From Terriglobia bacterium (GTDB lineage: Bacteria > Acidobacteriota > Terriglobia > Acidiferrales > UBA7541), in assembly GCA_020072765.1 (NCBI GenBank), contig JAIQGD010000013.1, positions 1 through 39,263 of the forward strand: a stretch of 39,263 bases of DNA, read 5' to 3'. The translations under genes were made by a program, and so were the position numbers. Below the pieces are notes generated by a model, which saw only the letters and a list, made by a program, of their open reading frames with translations, did not search any database and was not told where the DNA came from. Shown piece after piece: positions 33,682 to 39,263 of this stretch (the stretch's first letter is position 1; each line of letters starts with the position of its first letter).

Positions 33682-34032
33682 TCAGCGTGGCTTGGACGGC
33701 TTGCCGTGGATCTTGAGCGCCACCGTCTGTCCCGGCTGATGCAGGATCGAAACTTTGTCGCCGTATTGATAGCCGGCCCCGCCCTGGATCTTCCAGATTA
33801 TCGGTTGGACGCGCGGCGCGTAGGTGAAGGTGTGAAGCTCCAGCGGATTGTCCCGCTCGCGCACCGTCATCGAATAGTCGTCCACGCGCATGACTTCGCC
33901 TTTCAACCAGACGGGCTTGGGAGAGGTTTCCTGGTTGGCCTGCGTGCTTCGGTGCGCGCGAACCGGGACGGCCGCGAATGCCAGGGCAATGGCCAGGGCG
34001 AGGATGCCGGCGCGGGTTCTAGAGCTCTTCAT
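33682..34032 (-). CDS. Small exported protein of unknown function
   Basis: 116 residues from ATG 34032, which lies inside the end of the upstream gene (14-base overlap). A signal peptide (AGILALAIALAFAAVPVRAH) is followed by about 85 residues with VWLKGEVMRVDDYSMTVRERDNPLELHTFTYAPRV and KIQGGAGYQYGDKVSILHQPGQTVALKIHGK. The alternation and the GEV/KV pattern suggest a small beta barrel of the OB or DUF5666 kind. No function can be assigned. The overlap with the preceding gene implies translational coupling. Confidence 0.7.
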   Translation of the reverse strand: MKSSRTRAGILALAIALAFAAVPVRAHRSTQANQETSPKPVWLKGEVMRVDDYSMTVRERDNPLELHTFTYAPRVQPIIWKIQGGAGYQYGDKVSILHQPGQTVALKIHGKPSKPR

Positions 34033-34357
34033 CAAAGGAAATTTTCAGCGACTTCAAAAACTTAATGTCTTGCGGAGTGATTTCTACTCGGGCGGCGTCC
34101 TGCTCTTCGTCGAGCACCTCTTCGTCGACGCGAATGTGCAGAGCTTCCAAGAAACGCCGGTCCTGCGACGTCATCTTGGCGTCCTGCGCCGAGCGGCGCG
34201 CCAGTCCGATGGTGGCGTCCAGCTTCAACACGATATCGAAGCCGGCCGCGCGAATGTTGGCAATTGCTTCGGCGATGCGCTGGGACTCCGACACGCTGTC
34301 GTTGATCGCGTGCCCCAGCTCGCGCAGCAACTGCTTCATCCGGTCGTCGAGTTGCAA
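34019..34357 (-). CDS. Small helical cytosolic protein of unknown function
   Basis: 112 residues. I prefer a TTG start at 34357, because the strong AGGAGG (minus strand of 34366-34371) lies 8 bases upstream; a GTG at 34366 would touch the ribosome site. The protein is mostly helical: DDRMKQLLRELGHAINDSVSESQRIAEAIANIRAAGFDIVLKLDATIGL, then a charged part ending in EITPQDIKFLKSLKISFDEEL. The repeated pattern TSQDRRFLEALHIRVDEE and TPQDIKFLKSLKISFDEE is an internal duplication of about 18 residues. No family is recognised. It is downstream of recQ (95-base gap) and overlaps the next exported-protein gene. Confidence 0.72.
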   Translation of the reverse strand: MQLDDRMKQLLRELGHAINDSVSESQRIAEAIANIRAAGFDIVLKLDATIGLARRSAQDAKMTSQDRRFLEALHIRVDEEVLDEEQDAARVEITPQDIKFLKSLKISFDEEL

Positions 34358-34452
34358 GGGCGTCACCTCCTGTGAAAAGCCCTTCGTACCCTAATTCTAG
34401 AGCCGGCGCAAGCAGGAAACAAGGTAACCCCGTGGGGAAAGGTCCTTGGCAG

Positions 34453-36357
34453 TTACCTGTCCTCCGGAGCGGGTGCCGGCTGTTTCTGGCGGCGCAGGTG
34501 GGCCACCACCAGACGGATCTCGTCAAACGTGGTTTCGGACGGCAGAGCGTCCTTGAGCGCCCGGAGCCGCGCCAGGCCCAGCTGCGCGCAGGCCGCCTCG
34601 ATCTTCAACCGCTGTTCCCCGCCGACCCAGCCGGGCTGCAGCTCGAGTTCGCCGGCTTCGATCATGTCGGCGACCATGGCGGTGACGGTGGAAAGCTGCC
34701 GGCCGCGAATCGCGGCGATTTCCGCGAGCGTGCGCCCCTCGGCCAGCAGCCGCAGGGTTTCCTCGGCGGGTTTCGCTGCCGGTTGGGCCGCAGCCGCCGC
34801 CCGGACTCCCTGATGAAAGCGCGCCAGGGCCTCAAGGATTTGCTGGCCGTACAGATCGAGTTTGCGTTCGCCGAACCCCGGCACGCGGAGCAGCGCGGAG
34901 AGCGATTTCGGCTGCGCCCGGCAGAGTTCGTCGAGCGTCGTGTCGTGCATGACGACGTAGGCGGGCACGCCGCGCTGTTGGGCGGTGGTGCGCCGCCATT
35001 CGCGCAGATACTCGTGCAATTCGGTGTGCGCGTCTGTGGAGGCGCCCGCGACGGCCGCCGCCGGTTGCGGTGCGCGTGCCACGCGGGAGGCGGATTTGCC
35101 GCGCTTGCGCCGCACCGGTTCGGAAGGGGCCGCCAGCCAGTCGGGCACGCCGATGCACGCATCGCAGGCGCCGCACGACTTCCACTTGGGAGTCTCGCCG
35201 AAATGGGAGCAGATCTGGCGATGGCGGCAGGCTCCGGATTCGGCGAAGCGCCGGATCTCGTGGTAGCGCTGCCAGGCGCGTTCGCGTTCCGCCGGATCGG
35301 TGATCTCCTTGATGAAGTGCGCGAGCAGCGCGGCGTCGCGCTTCTGCCAGAGCAGCAGGCAATCGGAGGGATGGCCGTCGCGCCCGGCGCGGCCCGCCTC
35401 CTGGTAATACTGCTCGATCGATTTCGGCAGCGAGAGATGAATGACGGCGCGCACGGCCGCCTTGTTGATGCCCAGCCCGAAGGCGATCGTGCCCACCAGC
35501 ACGCGCACCTCGTCGGACATCCACCGCTCCTGGTTGTCGCTGCGCGCGGCGGCGTCCATCCGTCCGTGATAGGGAACGGCGGGGATGCCGCGCTCGGCCA
35601 GAAAATCCACGGTCTCCTCGACGCGCGCGATGGTCGGCGCGTAGATGATGATGTTGCCGCCGGCGTGTTTCCGCAGCGCCTGCAGCAGCAGGGCGGGCTG
35701 CGTTTGCGCGTTGCACTCCTGCACGAGGTAGCTCAGGTTCGGCCGGTGAAAGCTGGCGATGTACTTGTCGGGCTCGCGGAGCTTCAGCTGGTCGATGATG
35801 TCGTGGCGCACGCGCCGCGTGGCGCTGGCGGTGAAGGCGGCGATGGGGCGCTCCGGAAAGCGCTCCCGCAAGCGGCTCAGCTGGCGGTACTCCGGCCGGA
35901 ACTCGTGTCCCCATTCGGAGATGCAGTGCGCCTCGTCGATGACGAAACACGAGATCGGGACGCGATCCAGCCAGCCCAGCGTGTCCGTGCGCGCCAGCCG
36001 CTCCGGGGAAACGTACAGCAGGCGGTAGCGGCCCGCCTGAGCCTGGCGAATCAGCTCCGCCTGCTCCTTTTCCTTTAGCACGCTGTTGAGCGCCGCCGCC
36101 TCGATTCCCATCTGCGCCAGTTGCGCCACCTGGTCCTGCATCAGGGCGATCAAGGGCGAAATGACGATGGCGGTTTTCCCCGCCAGCAGCGCGGCGGGAA
36201 GCTGGTAGCAGAGCGATTTTCCTCCGCCCGTGGGCATCACCACGCACGCGTCGCGGTTGGCGAGCAGGCTGCGGACGATGTTGTGCTGCAAGGGGCGAAA
36301 CGAGCTGTATCCCCAGTAGCGGCGCAGGGCTTCCAGGATTTCCGTCTCGGGGATCAC
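34453..36357 (-). CDS. recQ: ATP-dependent DNA helicase RecQ
   Basis: 634 residues from GTG 36357. Superfamily 2 helicase motifs are in order: FRPLQHNIV (Q/motif 0), MPTGGGKSLCYQLPA (Walker A), DEAHCISEWGHEFRPEY (Walker B, RecQ loop), AFTASATRRVRHDI, IIYAPTIARVEETVDFL, GTIAFGLGINKAAVRAVIH and QEAGRAGRDG. The zinc-binding domain has C-RHRQIC-SHFGE and CGACDAC. An HRDC domain (about 450-525) and a C-terminal winged or helix-turn-helix segment (ETLRLLAEGRTLAEIAAIRG) complete the enzyme. RecQ unwinds DNA 3' to 5' in recombination repair. A Pro/Ala-rich linker precedes HRDC. Confidence 0.95.
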   Translation of the reverse strand: MIPETEILEALRRYWGYSSFRPLQHNIVRSLLANRDACVVMPTGGGKSLCYQLPAALLAGKTAIVISPLIALMQDQVAQLAQMGIEAAALNSVLKEKEQAELIRQAQAGRYRLLYVSPERLARTDTLGWLDRVPISCFVIDEAHCISEWGHEFRPEYRQLSRLRERFPERPIAAFTASATRRVRHDIIDQLKLREPDKYIASFHRPNLSYLVQECNAQTQPALLLQALRKHAGGNIIIYAPTIARVEETVDFLAERGIPAVPYHGRMDAAARSDNQERWMSDEVRVLVGTIAFGLGINKAAVRAVIHLSLPKSIEQYYQEAGRAGRDGHPSDCLLLWQKRDAALLAHFIKEITDPAERERAWQRYHEIRRFAESGACRHRQICSHFGETPKWKSCGACDACIGVPDWLAAPSEPVRRKRGKSASRVARAPQPAAAVAGASTDAHTELHEYLREWRRTTAQQRGVPAYVVMHDTTLDELCRAQPKSLSALLRVPGFGERKLDLYGQQILEALARFHQGVRAAAAAQPAAKPAEETLRLLAEGRTLAEIAAIRGRQLSTVTAMVADMIEAGELELQPGWVGGEQRLKIEAACAQLGLARLRALKDALPSETTFDEIRLVVAHLRRQKQPAPAPEDR

Positions 36358-36363
36358 TGAGGG

Positions 36364-36392
36364 AGTATAGACGGGCCTGGTGCAAACGTCGA
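36364..36392 (-). promoter_or_regulatory. Putative recQ promoter giving a leaderless transcript
   Basis: On the minus strand TCGACG (36392-36387) and TATACT (36369-36364) are 17 bases apart; the -10 matches the consensus in five of six positions. Only six bases separate it from the GTG at 36357, so transcription would start at or near the start codon. No ribosome site is present, in agreement with a leaderless message. Confidence 0.45.
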
Positions 36393-36469
36393 CACGCGGC
36401 GCCCGCGCGCGGCATCACCCGCGCAGAAAAAAGTGTGGCCGGGGCGCGAATTCACACTAAAATCATCGC

Positions 36470-36727
36470 ATGTCGGCTAGCTTGCTTCCGGCGTTGTGGC
36501 GTTCGTCCCGGGTGACGCTGCGCGTGCTCTGGCGCGTCACGCGGCAGCTGTTCCACGAGGCCACGGGAGCGCTCTTCGGCGTGTTCGCGGCCTATGGAGC
36601 GTACGCCGCCTGGAAGCAATGGAAACAGGGCCGTATCCTGTGGGTCATGGGCTTCGCCGTCGCCTACGCCATTATGATGGCCGCCTTTGCCTTCGGGGCG
36701 TTTCGCCGCGCGCGGCGCGTCCGCTGA
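36470..36727 (+). CDS. Small two-helix membrane protein
   Basis: 85 residues from ATG 36470. An arginine-rich N-terminal part with amphipathic character (WRSSRVTLRVLWRVTRQLFHE) precedes two membrane helices (about 30-48 and 57-77) and an Arg-rich end. No family is recognised. It is divergent from recQ, and a TAAAAT at 36458-36463 lies six bases before the ATG, the same short spacing as on the recQ side. It may be a small membrane-bound factor; the role is unknown. Confidence 0.65.
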   Translation: MSASLLPALWRSSRVTLRVLWRVTRQLFHEATGALFGVFAAYGAYAAWKQWKQGRILWVMGFAVAYAIMMAAFAFGAFRRARRVR

Positions 36728-36730
36728 GTT

Positions 36731-36860
36731 TGGAAAATGGAAAAGAGAAATTGGAAAATGGGCCGGCGCGCGGAGTGTAACGCGGTGGAGGTAAGGGGCG
36801 CTTCCCGCGCTGGTTTGCCACTTTCTATTTTCTATTTTCTATTTTCCAATTTCATTTCTT
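36731..36860. repeat. Degenerate heptad repeats forming an inverted repeat before the mutase gene
   Basis: The left arm (36731-36761) is purine-rich and built from degenerate TGGAAAA heptads. The right arm (36823-36857) contains three exact TTCTATT heptads followed by TTCCAAT and TTCATTT. GAAATTGGAAAAT (36747-36759) and ATTTTCCAATTTC (36841-36853) are perfect reverse complements of 13 bases around an 81-base centre. The right arm ends a few bases before ATG 36865. Confidence 0.8.
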
Positions 36861-36864
36861 TGCC

Positions 36865-38484
36865 ATGACGGAAGACACCAAGAAGCGCGCCGAAACCGCC
36901 GAGCGCAAAGCCGCCTCGACGACGGGCCTGCCCATGGAGACGGTCGTCACGCCGGAAGACCTGTCCGGCTGGGACGCGGAGCGCGAGCTTGGCTATCCCG
37001 GCCAGTTCCCGTTCACCCGCGGCGTCTATCCCACGATGTACCGCGGGCGGCTGTGGACCATGCGGCAATATGCCGGCTTCGGCTCCGCCGCCGAATCCAA
37101 CCGCCGCTACCGCTACCTGCTCGAAAAGGGCCAGACGGGACTCTCCGTGGCCTTCGATCTGCCCACGCAGATCGGCATGGATTCCGATCACGCGCTGGCG
37201 CTGGGCGAGGTCGGCAAAGTGGGCGTGGCGATTGATTCGCTCGAGGACATGCAGACGCTGTTCGACTCGATTCCCCTGGAGCGCGTCTCCACCTCGATGA
37301 CCATCAATTCCACGGCGGCCATCCTGCTGGCGCTCTATGTGGCGGTGGCCAAGCAGCAGGGGGCGAATCTCGCGCGCCTGGCAGGGACGGTGCAGAACGA
37401 TACGCTGAAGGAATATATCGCGCGCGGGACGTACATCTACCCGCTGCGGCCCGCCCTGCGCATCGTCACGGACATTTTTGCCTGGTGCCGCCGCGAGCTT
37501 CCCAACTGGAACGCCATCTCGATTTCCGGGTACCACATCCGGGAGGCCGGCTCGACCGACGTGCAGGAAGTGGCCTTCACGCTGGCCAACGGCATCGCCT
37601 ACGTCGAAGCAGCCGTTGCCGCCGGATTGCAGGTGGATGAATTCGCGCCGCAGCTTTCGTTTTTCTTCAACGCGCACAACGAATTTCTGATGCAGATCGC
37701 CAAGTTCCGCGCGGCCCGCCGCCTCTGGGCGCGCACCATGCGTGACCGCTTCGGCGCGCGCGACCCGCGCTCGATGATGCTGCGGTTTCACGCGCAGACG
37801 GCGGGGTCGGCGCTCACCGCGCAACAGCCGGAAAACAACCTCGCCCGCGTCGCGCTTCAGTGCCTGGCCGCCGTGCTGGGCGGTTGCCAGTCGCTGCACG
37901 CCAACGCCCTCGATGAGGCGCTCGCGCTCCCCACCGAGGAAGCGGCACTGCTGGCCCTGCGCACGCAGCAGATCATCGCCCACGAAACGGGTGTCGCCAA
38001 TACCGTCGATCCGGTGGGAGGCTCCTACGCCATCGAGAAGCTGACCGGCGAAATCGAATCGGCGGCGCAGGAGTACATCGCTCGGATCGACGCCCTGGGC
38101 GGGATGCTGCGCGCCATCGAGACCGGCTACGTGCAGCAGGAAATCCAGAAGTCCGCGTACGATTATCAGCGGGCCATCGAGCGCGGCGAGCAGATCGTGG
38201 TCGGCGTGAACCGTTTTCAGTCCGAACAGGGGGCGCCCATTCCCACGTTGCGCATCGACCCTGCATTCGAGCGCGCTCAGGTGGCTCGGCTGCAGGCGCT
38301 GCGCGCCCGGCGCTACGCGGCGCGCTCCCGCGCGGCCCTCGAGGAGGTCGAGCGGCGGGCGCGCGGAAGCGAGAATCTGATGCCCGCGATTCTGGCGGCG
38401 GTCGAGGCCCATGCCACGGTCGGCGAAATCTCCGACGCGCTGCGCCGCGCTTTCGGCGAGTACCGCGAATCCGTGGTGGTATAG
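36865..38484 (+). CDS. Methylmalonyl-CoA mutase large-subunit-like protein without B12-binding domain
   Basis: 539 residues from ATG 36865. It is the TIM-barrel catalytic part of an acyl-CoA mutase: [121 protein letters not shown] and [16 protein letters not shown]. The C-terminal cobalamin-binding domain with its DxHxxG motif is absent, so a separate small subunit must supply it, as in split mutases. The usual reaction is methylmalonyl-CoA to succinyl-CoA. Isobutyryl-CoA mutase and ethylmalonyl-CoA mutase are close alternatives. No partner gene is in the window. No ribosome site is obvious; pyrimidine-rich repeats lie directly upstream. Confidence 0.88.
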   Translation: MTEDTKKRAETAERKAASTTGLPMETVVTPEDLSGWDAERELGYPGQFPFTRGVYPTMYRGRLWTMRQYAGFGSAAESNRRYRYLLEKGQTGLSVAFDLPTQIGMDSDHALALGEVGKVGVAIDSLEDMQTLFDSIPLERVSTSMTINSTAAILLALYVAVAKQQGANLARLAGTVQNDTLKEYIARGTYIYPLRPALRIVTDIFAWCRRELPNWNAISISGYHIREAGSTDVQEVAFTLANGIAYVEAAVAAGLQVDEFAPQLSFFFNAHNEFLMQIAKFRAARRLWARTMRDRFGARDPRSMMLRFHAQTAGSALTAQQPENNLARVALQCLAAVLGGCQSLHANALDEALALPTEEAALLALRTQQIIAHETGVANTVDPVGGSYAIEKLTGEIESAAQEYIARIDALGGMLRAIETGYVQQEIQKSAYDYQRAIERGEQIVVGVNRFQSEQGAPIPTLRIDPAFERAQVARLQALRARRYAARSRAALEEVERRARGSENLMPAILAAVEAHATVGEISDALRRAFGEYRESVVV

Positions 38485-38579
38485 CGGTTGCGTTGGTTCA
38501 GGCTGAAATGGGAAGAGCGGGTTCCCCATTAGGGACTATTCCGTTGTTCGGGCGGGGATTGCCAATCCATGGAGGAGCC

Positions 38580-39053
38580 ATGAAGTACACCTACGATGGC
38601 CCGCGAACATCCGTGAGCGTCACGCGCCGCTTTGCCGCCTCGCCGCAGCGCTTGTTTGACGCCTGCGTCGAACCGGAGACCGCCAGCCAGTGGCTCTTCA
38701 CCACGAAAACGAGCAAAACGGAGTACGATCTCGACCCGCGGGTGGGCGGTTCCTACACCATTACCCGACGGAGCGGCGGCAAGAAATACGTGGCGGTCGG
38801 CAAGTATCTAAAGGTCGCCCGCCCGCGCCGTTTGGTGTTTACCTTCGGCATGCCGCAATTCGCGGCGGATTTTGACACCGTCATTATCGAGATCGAACCG
38901 GACGGCGATGGCTGTGTCCTGACCCTGACCCACGAGGGCTTGCGGCCAGGCTATGAGAAATCCACCATAAATGGCTGGAAGAAGATGTTCGACGCGCTGG
39001 CCAAGGCGCTCAAGCAGGGCGCGAGTGGCCGGACTATCTCCAAGAAATCCTAA
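38580..39053 (+). CDS. SRPBCC/AHSA1-family protein
   Basis: 157 residues from ATG 38580, preceded by GGAGGAG at the right distance. The START-like ligand-binding fold is recognised by SVTRRFAASPQRLFDACVEPETASQWLF at the N-terminus, DLDPRVGGSYTI in the middle, and CVLTLTHEGLRPGYEKSTINGWKKMFDALAKAL at the end; these are typical of the AHSA1 (activator of Hsp90 ATPase-like) group. Such bacterial proteins bind hydrophobic ligands or act with stress systems, often next to ArsR regulators; none is present here. The role is therefore open. It stands 95 bases after the mutase gene on the same strand. Confidence 0.85.
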   Translation: MKYTYDGPRTSVSVTRRFAASPQRLFDACVEPETASQWLFTTKTSKTEYDLDPRVGGSYTITRRSGGKKYVAVGKYLKVARPRRLVFTFGMPQFAADFDTVIIEIEPDGDGCVLTLTHEGLRPGYEKSTINGWKKMFDALAKALKQGASGRTISKKS

Positions 39054-39155
39054 CGAACCAGAAGTTGCAGCAGACGGCGGGGCACGATCGCCCTCCGGGC
39101 ACGCCGTGTTCTCCGTGCCTCGCTGCGATCTCTGTGTTAAGTTTTTGTTCTCCCG

Positions 39156-39263
39156 ATGTCACCGGCCCTCACGCGCGAAAGGGAAGTCCGCTGGCCGCGG
39201 CGCATCGCCACGCCGGCCGAGGCGGTGAAGTATATCGACGCGACGGGCTGCTGCATGCTCTTT
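39156..39263 (+). CDS. N-terminal 36 codons of an unidentified gene, cut by the window end
   Basis: From ATG 39156 the frame stays open to the last base. The residues run MSPALTREREVRWPRRIATPAEAVK, then YIDATGCCMLF. The RRIATPAEAVKYIDATGCCMLF part resembles the start of proteins annotated as AlkZ-related winged-helix proteins in Acidobacteria, from memory only. Codon choice fits its neighbours. No clear ribosome site precedes the ATG. Confidence 0.45.
   Translation, partial: MSPALTREREVRWPRRIATPAEAVKYIDATGCCMLF

Overview
This is a high-GC bacterial chromosome segment that most resembles the Acidobacteriota. The indications are a complete Alternative Complex III (ACIII) operon joined to a caa3-type cytochrome oxidase operon, lipoproteins built from tandem ASH (choice-of-anchor D) modules ending in a fibronectin type III module, a TPR/HExxH peptidase-like exported protein, and a short palindromic intergenic element of a style I associate with these genomes. 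The taxonomic call rests on recognition of gene families and was not confirmed by any search.

Layout. 1-2000: tail of a probable M20-type peptidase, an AT-richer GIY-YIG nuclease-like gene, and a TPR/peptidase gene broken by one frameshift. 2393-10037: the ACIII respiratory complex in the order actC-actA-actB-actD-actE-actF (quinol:cytochrome c/oxidase oxidoreductase; five c-hemes in ActA, one in ActE, four Fe-S cluster motifs in ActB). 10021-15195: a small membrane protein, a SCO copper chaperone and the caa3 oxidase subunits II, I, III and IV. Nearly all joints from actD onward overlap or are very tight, so this is a roughly 13-kb unit for quinol oxidation and oxygen reduction. A strong hairpin follows the last gene.

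15461-20650: a VanZ/LamG membrane protein (minus strand) and two related lipoproteins with ASH and Fn3 modules. The first carries six ASH units with a 309-bp period, and the two genes share a 240-bp 3' module. 20846-25622: a radical SAM protein with extra C-terminal cysteines, a MATE exporter, a DHA2-type MFS exporter and a guanine-deaminase-like enzyme. 25616-30345: an HpcH/HpaI-like (DUF6986-type) protein, an HD-GYP response regulator, a 135-bp nested palindromic element, FdhD, and a solute-binding-protein fold without a signal peptide. 30623-36727: yebC and ruvC, an exported protein, a MEMO-family protein, two small unknown genes, recQ and a small membrane protein. 36865-end: a methylmalonyl-CoA mutase large-subunit-like gene lacking a B12 domain, an SRPBCC/AHSA1 protein and the first 36 codons of another gene.

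I see no CRISPR array, rRNA, convincing tRNA, prophage or transposase gene. Most of the window is core metabolism and housekeeping. The least explained parts are the palindromic element at 28259-28393, the heptad inverted repeat before the mutase gene, the tandem ASH array with its shared 3' module, the cytosolic binding protein, and the small conserved-looking protein between ACIII and SCO.
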